64,000 bases of DNA. It comes from Viscum album. Taxonomy: Eukaryota; Streptophyta; Magnoliopsida; Santalales; Viscaceae. This document shows positions 37,831 through 51,104 of this stretch, piece after piece (position 1 is the first letter of the stretch; the number at the start of each line of letters is the position of its first letter). The position numbers were made by a program, and so were the translations under genes. The stretch is from assembly GCA_963277665.1 (NCBI GenBank), contig CAUJRU010000138.1, forward strand, positions 1-64,000, in the 5' to 3' direction. Under the pieces are notes generated by a model that had not been told where the DNA came from, made no database searches, and worked only from the letters and a program-made list of their open reading frames with translations.

Positions 37831-38589
37831 AACCATAACATCCTAAAACAAAAAATAATTCAAAGAATTATCTATTCTATTTATTCAATACTTATCTAAA
37901 AATAAATTGTTAAAATGCCCAACCTGTTTTATTTTTATATTGATTTGGTGTAAGTAGAGAATATATTTTCATTCTGTTTCTTCTTATTATGAATAATATA
38001 GTCCAAATTGATTCATCTTTTTCCCTATAAAATTTAAACCTATGAGTTTTTATTGCTAACCATTAAGGTTAATTTAACACCATGACATCTAGTGTGTTTT
38101 GTACATTTCTTCTCATCAGTATTAATTTATGGTTATTTTGGTTTAGTTTTTCCTAAATACTCTATAACTTCATCCACTAGCTCTCAGATTTATAATTTTC
38201 TAGACAAAGTTAAGAGAGAAAATATTACATTATCTACTTTTAAATAAGGTATTTCTATAAAATATTTTCAATACAATGTGACTTTCCACCTATATCTAAG
38301 AAAGTATAACTTTAATCCTCGCATTCTTGGTCATTTAATTTTATCTATATAAATCTACCTTAACTACAGTTTTATAAATGGCCCCTATATATCATATGAA
38401 AAGTCCATTGGGACATAATCCCATTAGAGCAGACCTAGTCGTTGTGGGATTTTGAATCAATTAATTATCCTTATGTTTTATGGAATAATTTTTCGTAGTT
38501 ATAAAATATACCCTATAGAATGTATCTCCTTTAATTATAAGCTTATTACATTAAAACAACAATTTCCATATCCACATAAATTATATAAT
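37831..38589. other. Decayed DNA between F gag and RT relics
   Basis: By position this would have held the nucleocapsid and protease of relic F. No zinc knuckle or D-S-G motif could be read. Confidence 0.3.
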
Positions 38590-38800
38590 ATGCCCTTATT
38601 TGGGAGCAATAATAATTAGTATTATCCAAATTCTCATCTAGTATGATTTTAATAAATTCCCTCTCACTACATTCCTTATGATTCAAATAACGTTCCTAAA
38701 TCTTCCTCATTATTTGAACTACAACTTCCCAAATAACCATTTCCCTGTTATCAATATAATCATCATCAAAATTATTTCACTCAACTCAATAGATTAATTT
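38590..38800 (-). pseudogene. Relic gag fragment of minus-strand element F
   Basis: A 60-residue stretch with one internal stop on the minus strand reads NREMVIWEVVVQIM, then ERYLNHKECSEREFIKI. This fits the gypsy gag segment T-W-x-x-F-x-x-x-F-x-x-x-Y-F-P-x-x-x-R-E-x-E-x-x-E-F-L-x-L. The intact gag at 8148 has EWREFKELFLEKYFP in the same place. The WW motif expected upstream is not readable. Confidence 0.45.
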
Positions 38801-40709
38801 CTAAAGATGGATCATACATAGATATACCTAAAGGGATAATGATATTAGTATTATATTTTTTGGGAATTTATGTTGAATCACTATTATTACCCACCCTTAT
38901 CTTATCTTATTATATTCTATTATAATTTCGCTTGTACACTTTCATGATGGACTCTTATGGTTATACCTAAAATGAGTATATATTACCATCATCATTTTTA
39001 GGATTTATAATGTAAGATCAATCTCACCTTATATAATATATGTTTCTGTACATGACATCACAATATCTACCATCATAGAGGTGGGAGAAATAAATTTATT
39101 ACTCAGGAGATGTTCCATCCCAAAATCATTTCCCCTACCCTCATTGATAAATTTCTAGTGATAAACACTTTTTTATATAAATAATACATCATATGATTTG
39201 AGTATTCATTACATAAAATAATGATACATGCTAGAATCATTTAGTTATTTTTCCCATAGAAACATGGATTCATTTCGGACTAATTCAGAATTTAACTGAA
39301 TCATCTACCAATAAGTGCTTCATAAAAAGAAATATTTATATACATATCATACCAAATTCCTTTATTCATAACCTGGGGAATATAAATATACAAAACGGTA
39401 ATCTCAAATATATAGTATGGGAAAATATGTAGGATATAAACATAACATGATCATAAATGTATGAGAAAAAGATAATAACCATTCAAAATAAAAACCTATA
39501 TATCATAGACCATAAACATGTTTCCTTCTATAAATTTGGATAATTCATATCAGATGAATCATAAATTAATCAAGGAAAATATTCCATAAGAAAAAAACAT
39601 TTTCAAAAGACATATATTTTTTGGAATACTCAAAATCATAGTCAATGATTTTCCTAGTAGAAATGTATCATTTACAATAATATCACAGTTGAATGCATTC
39701 ACTACCCAATGATTCATTACACCCAATGTTGGCATGAGTATCATAATGGAAAATGTCCCTTTCTAAACTGAGTTACATCCCATTAATGTTTGTTTATCTC
39801 ATAAAATATCAATATTTACACAATGAATTGGAGGGATATATTGGTCTTACCCATTATATAATACAATAATTTTTTTAACAAGAACATACACCCTTAAACA
39901 TATTATAACCCTATAAATGGAAATGGGTTTCATAAATATTTTATCATATCTTAACATGTGTGAATGTAATGGATGTCATAAGTATTTTCAATCATATCTG
40001 TAAACCATATAGAAAAAATTTGGATGGTTACCTAGTATCATACTCCTATTATATATTAATTAACATAAAATTATGTCATATTATATAGAAATTTACTTCT
40101 AAATATTTCTTGGAAAATTTATTAAGTAAAATGACCTTTCCAATTCAAAAAAACATTTATAATCTAAAAATATAATAAATATTAATGTAAATAATTAATT
40201 AGAAAATTATAATGGATAATTGAAATGATAGTATTGAATAATTTAATTATGATTATGGAAGAAATTATCCATAATGTTTTACAGCATTAAAGTTAATATT
40301 CATTTGAAATATTCAATAAAATGGAAAATACACTTGTTTAGAAAATGTATAGAATATTCCCTCTAAAAAATCTTGTAAAAATAGAAAAATGGGTTCAAAA
40401 TCAAAATAAATCCATTAATATTTTTAAAATATTCCATAAACATATATTTTTTAACATAGACTTTGAATAAGAAATATTTTTGACTTTGGGGAGAGATAAA
40501 TTTCATTTTCAATAAAAAAGTCTTTCTATTTCAGGACTACATAATGAAAGTAAAATGAAATGAAAAATGTATTCTCTAGAAATAACTATTGTATAAGAAT
40601 ATATATGATTTTTAAGAGATATTTTTTAGTATCTTAGATTTAAATTGTAATACTTATAAATATTTCAACATATATTTCTATAGAATGGTACCAAGATACA
40701 ATGCGGATA
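38801..40709. other. AT-rich DNA, possibly F leader and 5' LTR
   Basis: No gene is recognised. By position it would be the start of relic F. ACACCCAATGTTGGCATGAG at 39719 resembles part of the presumed F LTR at 20904. The minus-strand open frame at 39559-39744 has no family signature. The stretch is cut on the right by element B. Confidence 0.3.
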
Positions 40710-43700
40710 TGTGTCTTGTTGTTCCCGAATTTAATTTTATAAATATATCAAAAATATTTTATATTACATTCATTCATTTTATTAATAAAAATTGTATAAA
40801 TATTAATCATAAACGTGTATAAAAATTATGAATCCACGTTTTATTTTGGAATGCAATATTTACCAAAATTGATACCTAAAATAAGTCATTCAGGGGATTT
40901 CGAATAAGCCGACCATTAGTAGAACACTTAGTGGATTAATTAATTTATTATTTAAATTATTTTATTAAAATAAATTAAGAAATTAGATCTATACGTACAC
41001 CTCTATTGTGATTTATTTGGGTTAGTTCCATAAAACCTTGGGGAAATACAGAGTGTTCTTCATCCTTCCGTTGGTTAATCACATATGATCACGTTAAATC
41101 ATCAGATTGAGGAAGATCATGATGCAACAACCACCAAATCTTATTACATTTGTTGATGATAAAATTATTCAAAAAATGATACAAACTCCATCTAAGTCTC
41201 TGAAATTCATGTTTTATATAGTGGTTGATTAAAATGATTGAGAACAATCATCTTTTGACCTTTGATCTATGCGAATTTGGGTGTTTTCATGTTCCCGTGA
41301 ATTGAAATTAAATTGATTATTTTTTTTTCTAACCTAGATATATCCATTTTTTATTAAAGTCCATGAATGCATGGAAATTATTCAAATAACATTATTCTTA
41401 TCATTCCCCCCTCAATTAGGTCATGTTACTCACCTGATGGAAACTATCATCCATGTTCAATGGTTTCGGGAGTTACTAAGCCAATTTGAACTCAATGGAT
41501 TGTGAATAATCTGTATGTGATGGATAGATTGATGAAGGAGGGATTGATCAGGGTTATTATTGGGTTATAGGTTATCAAATGTTGGTTTAAATGTTTGAAT
41601 AAAATATGGTTACAGTGTAGTTCTATGCGGTGTGTATGAAGAACCCCCACAAGATGAAAAAATTTTATTTTCAGGAAACATAGTCCTAAAATAACCAGCA
41701 GACACTAGATATACCATTTTTTACAATATACAGTGTATGAATAAAAGGATTGATGGATGGATCATTAACATAGAAAATGGATATGGACCTATATGAATAA
41801 CATTACTATAATTTTTTTATCAAGATTAACACATGATGTCATGCACCTATGATGTGGTGGATATGATTTTTGGGAATTTATATGGATGAAACATCATTTA
41901 GAATCTCTACACATCATGTATCTCTTCCCCGAGTGGGGAGTTATGTGAAAAATCTAATATCTCGGAACATGATATGTGCTCATGTACACTAACATGGAAT
42001 TAGTATATATACAAATACATAGACATCAGAGGCACCTTAGTGTGAAGAAACATGTCATGTACCAATAGACACTGACAAAATAAGAGTAAAAGGGCATGAA
42101 AAAAATTCATGGGAAAGGAACCATGGTTTCATGGAAACAATATGTGGGATACCTACACAGAGTTTAGTAATACATGGATTTGTTATCCATGTTCCTCTAG
42201 GTACACGACCATGTGAGGAAGTGGGAATACACATCTTTTGGGACCCCTCACAGACCATGTACCACTTGGTTCATTTTGATGATACTATGATCTCTTATAT
42301 CTACATCGTTTCGACTCATATACCCTCCCATGATAATCATATGTAATAATATTATCCACATAAAACATTTTAGTGTCCATAATTATGGATTTTTATATAC
42401 TATGTGTGATATTCCTTGAATGGTAATTTTTTTTCAACGCTTGACAACGTTAATAATCATGAAATATCACTAGAGTAATTCAAGGGAATAATCTAGATAG
42501 TATTGGAATGGTTCATTAAAGACTAGAGTAGAACCCTCCAGTGGGTCTTGTCATGGTTCCTCTATAGAATTTAGGAGTCAGAACCTCTAGATGGGATGGG
42601 CACAGTTCCAATGTGGACATCTAGAGTGGAACCCTCTAGGTCAGTTGGGAATGGGTCCTCTACAAACTACTATAGTATAACCCTCTAACTATGATGGGTA
42701 TGATTCCTCTGCCATCGAAGTATAACCCTCTACTAAGAACATTATGGGTCTTTTAATTACCATTAGAGTGTAAAACTCATATTTAAAAATGTTTTTTTCT
42801 ACTATTTATCCCCCAAAGTGGAACCATCCTATTATACCTAAGTAAGGGTCCTCTACCTATAATTTGAACCCATTGATTATGTGGTAGAGTGGAGAGGAAT
42901 AATTCTACACATAGTTTCTTATGGGTAGACACATGATATGAGGACATAAATAATGTTCATATGGAAAAATTGAAGACTAATTTTAATGGGATAAGATGTG
43001 ATATATAGATCGCCATAGCCTATCATTAGGGATTATTTGTATTGATAATATATATATTTATATATATAAATATATATCCAGGTTGTTGGATTTGGTTACT
43101 CTTCATCCATGGTTTGGGAAGATGAATGGGGTATTCCATGTTTGTTCTGTTATTATCTTCTAATGGTTGTATTATGTTACTCAACCTCTATTCATGGAAA
43201 ATATTCAATGTGTGTTTTATCTACACACACTATTTATATCATTATCTATAGATGATGTTATATTCAGTTTCATTGGGATGAGATACATCATGTTTACAAT
43301 CTATGTTCTGTTCATATTATACACCTTATTCACCCCAGATCATTTTTAACGCATCTTACTAGATATGTATATACTCACCCCTACATGGTATTTTCACATA
43401 CATGTAATGTCTTTTGCCGATGACTAACAGTTTGGTAGTGACATCTGAAGAGCCTAGTGATATTGGGTTCTTTGGACTGTGTATAGTGGCGGTAGCTTAG
43501 AGATCATGAGATGGTCTCTCTAAGTGGTTTACATTCTAGTTTTTTAGGTGGGTATATCATTCTAGATGGGAGTGTATTTTTATTATTTTCTTTTTAGTTT
43601 TCATTGTTGTACTCTTATACACACTAGTGGTTTTTCATTCATGGTTTACCTTCAAGATATTTCATATTTTTATTATTATTCATCTTCACATATACATTTA

Positions 43701-43806
43701 GATGGTATGGAGTGATCATATGGGTACATAAAAAAATGAATACCATTTAGGTTATGATTTTAGGTGATTTACCCCACACACTGGCCTACAGAGGTTGAAT
43801 TGGGGT
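40710..43806 (+). repeat. 5' LTR of element B
   Basis: It starts TGTGTCTTG and aligns with 59270-62036 across its length. For example, TCATTCAGGGGATTTC, then GCCGACCATTAG (40887-40920), aligns with GGCATTCAGATGAG, then CGGCCATTGG (59462-59486). The GGAACCCTCTAG repeat block occurs in both, and CCCCACACACTGGCCTACAGAGG (43773) matches CACCACACCAGGACTATAGAGG (61987). Divergence is very high, so B is old. The right end is set where the match stops. Open frames at 42055-42346 and 43167-43349 lack family signatures. Confidence 0.65.
42490..42870 (+). repeat. ~50-bp degenerate tandem repeat in B's 5' LTR
   Basis: Six or seven imperfect units share AGAGTGGAACCCTCTAG, then a variable part, then ATGGGTCCTCTAC. 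Clear copies are near 42521, 42621, 42674, 42719 and 42817. The same array is in B's other LTR, so it predates B's insertion. Confidence 0.7.
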
Positions 43807-44389
43807 AGTTGTGGATCGAGGCTCAAAAAGTAAAAGGTCTTAATTGATTGTTATATGGTGTTTTCATTCCAAATTTTATTGTTTGGTGTATCCCCTTACG
43901 TGGGGGTGGTTGGGATTTAGGTAAAAAATGTCCATGTGTCTTGATTGTGCCTCTCAGACCTAGGAATATAGTGATGGGATGGGAAGTCAATGTATCCATC
44001 CACCAGAACAATGAAAACATACATATTTAGTCAGTTGACCAAGATATTTCATGGGGGGGTCAATGGTATTTGAATGATATAGGATTTATTATTTATCTAT
44101 ACTTATTGTTCCTACTCCCCATTATTTGGAATATATATCCTCATCTTTCCATTGTACGTCTTGATTAAATAAAAGAATGCATCTTCACTAATAGTAAGAA
44201 AGTATAAATGTTTTAGATCACGATGATTATTCAATGAGAAATGAGGCCTCTATTCAGGGTCCATCAAACAATAGTCATCATCTAGAAGGTCTGGTTGTGG
44301 AGTGAAAAACACTCGATAAGCAGGTCGACCCAATTGATTTGGCTGAGTATGCACTCCTACTTAGGACACTCTATGAAATATATTTATAG
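43807..44389 (+). other. Leader of element B
   Basis: This lies between the LTR end and gag. TTGTGGATCGAGGCT at 43810 may be a ruined TGGTATCAGAGC primer site, but the match is poor. The open frames on both strands at 43823-44030 have no family signature. Confidence 0.3.
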
Positions 44390-45090
44390 AAGATGATGAG
44401 GTTCTATGGAAATATAGATCATCAGAAAGTATGTGATTGGTTATATATGGTTTTCAATGTTTCTAGGAACATCTAAAAATATGTAGACACGTGGTTGTGT
44501 TAGAAGCTAGACATTTCCATAGAGCAGGTGGACATTGGTAGAGACTTGTTATCCATATTCACGATGAGTTGAAACGTTTATGGATCGATTTTATATAGTT
44601 CTCTCATGATGACTATTACCCCTCCCATTTGTCATATGTTTTTATTTTTAATCTTAAGGATCGTTAATAAGAATTTGTAATGGTGGATGATAATGTAATG
44701 AGGTTCATAGACCTTACATAGTACTCCCTTGACATGGTCTGAGATTGATACATCCACTCATGGATGTTTGAGCGAGTAATCCACTAAGAGATAACTGATA
44801 GTGTGGATCCATTTTCCAATCCCACCTATGTATTTATGATAGATATGTAAATAGGGATAGATATATTCTTGTGATAGGGGTGCTTGAAATCTGGTATCAA
44901 AGAGCTAAGTCGACTCCAGCTTCAATCAGACCCTCATCATCTAGATCTCGGTGCATGAGATCTTATCAAGATAAAACATAGACGTGTGGTCATGAATCAC
45001 AAGTATGGTGTAGTGAACCAAGGATGGATGGACATGGTCGATGTTATGATTTTGATAGGTGAGGTCACATAAAACATGACTTCCTAACCA
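44390..45090 (+). pseudogene. Relic gag of element B
   Basis: FYGNIDHQKVCDWL (44402-44443) fits the gypsy F-x-G-x-x-D-P-x-x-A-x-x-W-L capsid start. A zinc knuckle lies at 45042-45083: CYDF, a stop, then GHIKHDF. The second and last ligand Cys codons have become Phe codons (TGT or TGC to TTT or TTC). Sequence between is unreadable. Confidence 0.55.
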
Positions 45091-45799
45091 TATGACATGA
45101 GGAGCATAGGGTTGTATTCAATGGACAATCATGCAATAAAAAGCATAATGATCTTGGATATCCTAGGTTATGGAAGGATGGACCTCATAGATATGAAGAT
45201 ATTAGAGTAGGATGATGAGATATTGGTGTTTTAATGAACTATTATATCCTTCCAAAAACACCACCACGAGGGCCTCTTTAGTCTAAGGGTGGTGGTGGTT
45301 GGGGTCATGGTTGGTTGTTGTCTCTAGAGGCATGTGACCCCATCATTCATGAGATGATCAATGGTATAATATATAAATTTTCTACACTTACATAAGTGTT
45401 ATTAGACATTTTTTTCAGTCATTCATTTATCTCATTACTCATTGTGTGAGAGATGGAGCTCCTAGGTGAGGCACTATCCAAATTGATTCATATTGAGGCT
45501 CCTAAAGGAAATGATACTTTGGTATCCATTTTCTATCGGTAGTGAGAGCTATCTCTTGGTGGATATAGGTTCACCTAGGAACTTTTGGTCATCATGATCT
45601 AACCATATAACTAAATAGTAGTTATGAATTGGTTTTCTATGGTCTAAACCTAGATTGAATTTCACCCCAGATGAGTCAAATTCATACACACTGAAGGGAT
45701 GAGATTCTCCTTTGTTAGTGATAGAGATATCATGGTAGGATGATTTTTTTGTACATGAAGGATGCTAAAAATCAAAACCCTATAGTTGAATGGTATATA
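45091..45799 (+). other. Decayed protease region of element B
   Basis: By position, protease lay here. A stretch near 45545 (ggatataggttcacctagg) could be a ruined D-S-G-x-T-x-x-F. There is no readable domain. Confidence 0.3.
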
Positions 45800-48730
45800 C
45801 CTTCATACAACAATCAATTAACGCATTTAGATTCATTCAGTTCCTGAGGACTTTATGGATGAATTTCCCGGTGATATTTTAGGACTACCTCTGAGGTGGG
45901 AGATTGAGTATTTCATTGACATGCATAATGTTAATACTATGATATATTATATTTAATATCATATGGATCCTATGATACACTGAGATTTTCATTCATAGTA
46001 TGAGGACCATCAAGAGAAGGGTTTCATTTTGCCTACTATGCCCCCTAGGAATCTCAAGTGTTGTTTGGGAAAATGGTGGACGATATATTATGGATTTGTG
46101 TGGATTATCATCACAAAAACAAAACATTGATTAAGAAAACATACCACTTGATGTGTGTCTCAGATATCTTTGAAAATATTCAAGGCACAATACGGTTTTC
46201 AAATATAGTTCAATTTTATATATTCCCCCAATTGAGGGTTTACATGGCAGATATTGAAAATATGGCATTTTGAAATCGCTATAGACCTTATAAGTTCACG
46301 GTGAATCCATATGGTGTGATAAATTCTCTCATCGTGTTTATGTATTTTATGAAATAAATAATCCTGACATACATGGACCAGTTTGTGGTTGAATTCATTC
46401 TAATGATACTCATCTACTCTGTGAAAGTGGATGAGCCTGCAGACCACATGATGATGAATCTAGATTTACATAAAAAAACATGTTTTGTGGAAATATATTA
46501 ATGTATATTTTCTATATTTATGATGTTCACATTCATAGGGATGTCATTTTGGATCATAGAATAGATATGGACCCAATAAATGTCAATACAATTTTTTCTT
46601 GTGATCCACCTAAGATAATTTGAATCTACAGAGCATTCAATGATTAGAAGGGTTTAGTAGGAGTTCTTTGGCATAATTTCTTGGGATTTAATCCACATTG
46701 AATACCCATACATATAAATGAAATATATTTACCTTGATTGAGAAGTTCAAAATTGTCTTCATGGAGGTTATGCGGAGGATGATGAGTGCTCCAGTGTTGA
46801 TAATATCAATGGAGGTATTGTAGTTTGTAGGGAATTGTGATGTATCATGATATGGGATAGGCTACGTAGTGATGCAGTGGTAGAAATTTATCACAAAATG
46901 GTTGAGGATGTTGATAACTCATCCATATAACAATGTGGCTAATTCCCTAGAGCCGGAAGTGGTAATATTCACCCTGAATTTTTAAGAAACTGCCTTCCAA
47001 TGGGGGGATTTTCTGTTTACTCAGATCATAAAAGTCTTAAGTACATATTTAAACAGGGATTTTTGATCTTGAGATAGTGGCACTGGTTAGAGTTTCTATA
47101 GGACTATGACTTTTAGATACAATATAGTTTAGGGATGGGAAATGTAGTAGTAGTGTACGATATCTGTAATTTCAATGCATTCATAGTGTGTGAGTCTTCC
47201 GTTCAGTTATATTCTTTATATATGACCCTGGTAGTGTAATAGGTTACAATTTTTCTTCAATTGATGTTGTGGACACCTAGGCTTCTTAATAAAGTGAAAA
47301 TTTCCCAAGTCTTATAAATTATCTATTATGTATTTCATTATCATATATCTATTGTATATTAACTACATGTATATTCTAAATGAGGTAATCATGTCATCCT
47401 TTTTTGAGTGATGAATAGTGGTTCAAATCATAGTGAAATCGGAGGAGGTATAAGAGTTGAAAAAAATCATCATTGGTCTATAAATCATGGTGTGGGAATG
47501 GTGTATATAGACCTTCAGCTTGAGTGTTGGTGAACCAGAATGATATTATGTGTTTACAATTTCATCTCATAGTGACTCACCTATCAGTAGGTAAATGTTT
47601 TGTGTCATGATTTGGATATTTTCTTGTATCCCCTTGAGATCATAGATTATATGTGGGATGGAATAGGCATGGACTTTGTTAATAGACATCCATGGATAGA
47701 GAAGGTCCAGGATTCCATATTGGTGATAGTTGAATGACTCACAATGTTGGACCACATCCTAACAATCATGGATATGAGTTTGGCGGTTATTATTATGCAC
47801 CTGTATTTATTGGATATCATTCTCTTTCATTGAATACCCTAAAAATAGTATCTAATCTTGATTCATGGTTTATGTCATAGGTTAGGAGGGTCCTATAGGG
47901 GGAATTCATTACCCTGATGAGGATTAGAACAATCATTCACCACCATACATTTTGGTTGACTTAGTGCACTATCTAGGTGTTAGTCGATTTGTTGAGGTAT
48001 TTCATGTTATAATTAATCAGGAGTTTGGAGGATGAAAATACCTTGGTAGAAGATTCATATATTAACAACTATCATTCTAATATCAACATGGAACCATTTA
48101 ACGCCCTATATAGGGGGACCTACATTTCACACTACCAATAGATATTTCCTAGAGGTATGTCTCATTTGGGTCTAATGTTGGTGAATGATAAGATAGACAA
48201 GGTTCAAGTCATCATAAGGCAGAAAAGGAAGTGCGAGATAAGGTATAAATCAAATAGAAAATGCTATCATAGGAATTTGGAGTCCAATCAGGGAGAAACA
48301 ATTGTCTAGGGAGTCTCCCCAAAATGATGATTGTAGAGGTTTGATAAAAAAGGCATGATATCCTTGAGATTTATCAATCCATTATAGTTCATGAAGAGGG
48401 TTGGTGAAGTTGCTTACCACCTCACCATACCATGTAGTTAGATTGTGCACAATGTCTTCCATGTGTCACATATGAATAGATAATTGAATGACCACAAGCA
48501 TTTCATTAACTAGAGAGAGCTGGATATTAGAGGTTGAAACTTTTTCATTGCCCCTGATATTAATATAGGGTCAACAAGATAGTATACTACCTGGATAGAT
48601 CATCTTATAGAATTGGGGTTTGTGGCAACATGAGTACCATTAAAAGAGATAAAGGGATAATGAGATTCAAATCTATGCTCAGTATCCTAGTATTTTTGTT
48701 TTGTTTTCCATTTTGGAGATGACTATATTG
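45800..48730 (+). pseudogene. Relic pol (RT, RNase H, integrase, chromo tail) of element B
   Basis: PEDFMDEFPGDILGLP (45843-45890) is the linker before RT. The stretch 46058-46273 keeps an open palm: CVDYHHKNKT, SDIFENIQGT and VYMADIENMAF. MDQFVVEFILMILIYS (46373-46420) replaces the catalytic F-I-D-D with F-I-L-M. RNase H is seen as MSAPVLII near 46775 and YSDHKSLKYIFKQ (47017-47055). Integrase keeps GMDFVNRHPW near 47666, NDKIDKVQVIIRQK (48184-48225) and HNVFHVS (48449-48468). RELDIRG and a tail to 48730 fit the C-terminal chromo-like end. Stops and frameshifts are scattered throughout. It is the best-preserved pol in the window, and the catalytic acid pair of RT is gone. Confidence 0.8.
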
Positions 48731-48798
48731 AAATATGGAATTATGTGGGGACATAGTTTTTCATTTTAATAAATAGAAATATTTTTACATATGATTCT

Positions 48799-48820
48799 AT
48801 GGCTGGGAGGTCAATTGAAG
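48799..48820 (+). other. Polypurine tract of element B
   Basis: ATGGCTGGGAGGTCAATTGAAG lies between B's pol end and the TG that starts its 3' LTR. Mostly purine, decayed. Confidence 0.45.
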
Positions 48821-49544
48821 TGGGCTTCTCACGACCCATCCCCTGGGGCCCATTCCATGAATACCTCATGTTAGCCTTCCAAAGTCCAATGGATGGAGAC
48901 TAACACCAAAAACGAATATCCTTTAAATGGAATGGATTTACTTTAAACCAATATACAAATACATTGCCCATACCACAGAATGTAAGGCTGAAACATGGAT
49001 TCCAACAATAAGTATGCCACCCAAGGAACCAACCACACAAGTAAAGGTGTAACTAAAAAGGAAAAGTGGGGCCATACTAAAAACCTAACTGAAAAGTAAC
49101 CTATAGTAATGGTATGTACATGCTCCAGAGGTTGTCCTCCATGAATCAAAACTAATGGTTTGGTGTAGCTCACTGTCAGATGTCATTGAATTATACAATG
49201 TCGGTTGAACCACCTCTAAGAACCATCTTAACTTGGATCTCCATGATCTCAATCCAAGATTTCTGTAATTTTTATAAGACACAATATGTGTGGGTGATGC
49301 ATGTGCATGAGATTGCATAACAATACTCAGTTGTGAACCTGAACCCAACTCCGGTGTCACAGAAATCCACAATAGAAATCATGATATAATGAACAAATAT
49401 TATAGTCCCTAGAGTCATCTTAACACATGTATAACATAATGTGTTGATAGGGAAAAATATTTATGATAAATAAACATAAATAATTGCAATGGAACATGTC
49501 CCTAATTAGTCCTTTCGGCTAGCTAGGTCAGCTAGACCTATTTC

Positions 49545-49850
49545 GGAGTTGAGACACAAATCCTTGCTAGGAAGCTGTGTCATGAAGCCTCACTCAGTAG
49601 TTGAGTGATGAAGCCTTTTTGGTAGCAGATTCACCAACCCTCACTAAGTATCTATGTCATAAAACCTTGCTGATAGCTGATTCATGGAGTGTCATTTGGA
49701 AGGTGAGTCATAAAGTCTCACTGTGTTGTTGAGTCATGAATTTTCGCAGGTAGTTGAGTCACGAAGCCTCACTTGGTAGCTGAGTCACAGAGCCTCATTG
49801 GGTAGCTGAGTCATGGATCCTCGCTAATAGGTGAGTCACAGATTGTCTAT
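49545..49850 (-). repeat. 26-bp tandem array in C's 3' LTR
   Basis: About eleven imperfect units of GTAGCTGAGTCACGAAGCCTCACTTG (plus-strand reading). The central TGAGTCA is the AP-1/bZIP-like palindrome TGAGTCA, repeated every 26 bases. The same array lies in the other LTR. Confidence 0.8.
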
Positions 49851-51084
49851 TTGTCAACATCCATCATAATCTCACATAGTGCATTTCATAAGGACCACCC
49901 CGTCACCTAGGTCCCACCTCCATAGATAGTGTGTTAATCAGATGCACAGTTTGGGAGACATGTCCCTTTTAGTAAAAAGGGCTCAGTTGTGTCTAGGTCT
50001 AGTCTGACCTGTTTGAACTAACCTGAACAACACATCCCAGGGTCCCACATGACCCGATCACATCCATCTGTCTGATTTGGCCTCACTGGACATAGCCATG
50101 ATTTGTTGTGGGTCCAGTCCTCCCGGTCACCCAGTGACCCGATTTTATCCGGCATGGACCAAACTGGTGGGCCAGTTTCTTTTCCCCACCTAGGATGCCC
50201 TGCTGCCTCGACTACCCTATGACCCCACTTTATCCCGTTGTCCTGGTCCCCTAATGTGTATCAGCTCGAAAAAATTAGATGTGTAACTCGGGTGGCCCGG
50301 TCCGGTTGGGGCGTGCGTGGCTGGTCAGTCGGCCGCCCCTTGATCAACAAACAACTCGCTTATAGTGGGACACTATTCCCATGTGGCACTACACTAGCGC
50401 AAAATTAGCAAGCCACTCTAGAAAATGGTCTGTGGTCCTTCTCTGTGGTGTACACCATGCATCTGGCCTCCTCCAGCACGGTCGAAGAGAGCAACCTGTT
50501 TCATCCCGCACGCAGTGCCTGTGGTGGCACTACTGCACTTGTGGAACCTTATTCAGACCACAAGGTCTTCTCTAGTGGGCTGATCAAAGATCTATCTATT
50601 CCATCAACCCTGTCGAGTTTCCTCTATCAATACCATGGCCTCGGACCCACCTTGTCACCATATCGACGATGCAGACATGAAGAACGCAAAAAAAAAGAGG
50701 GGCATGAGCTTTGTTCATGTTTTCTTGTGACCACCAAGTTAGATGTTCAAAAATAGCAGGACTAGGATAAGAGTTCTACCAGATAATAATCAATACGATT
50801 ATGAACACCCCAAAGAAAACAACCTCCTGAAAAAACACATGATCAGTGGATCATCCTATTCCCGGGTTGATTTGTCATTTTTTTTGAATAAGAACATGGA
50901 AAACATAAAATAATAATCCCCTACTTGGATTGGGGATCCATCACTATGAAGGGATGATGCATCAAGCCATCATTGATACATGATACATTAGTGTTTTTCA
51001 TCATTTTCTCTCTCTTGAATCTGTCCCACTAGCGTTCGTTGATCCTTGATTCTATAGTGTTAATGCATGTAATTTTTCATCCAA

Positions 51085-51104
51085 GATATATATATATATA
51101 TATA
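51085..51104 (+). repeat. (TA)n microsatellite
   Basis: About ten TA units within C's 3' LTR; it is not present at the matching place in the other LTR. Confidence 0.8.

Noticed and set aside
44891..44905. TGGTATCAAAGAGCT as a primer-binding site of B
   Set aside because: It lies only about 140 bases before the gag zinc knuckle and after the capsid relic, so it is inside gag. Chance resemblance.
49545..49850. CRISPR-like regularly spaced repeat
   Set aside because: Units are contiguous and degenerate with no unique spacers, and the setting is a plant LTR.
50445..50756. 103-codon open frame in a GC-richer stretch
   Set aside because: Lies within C's 3' LTR. The higher GC lengthens random frames, and the other LTR does not keep it.
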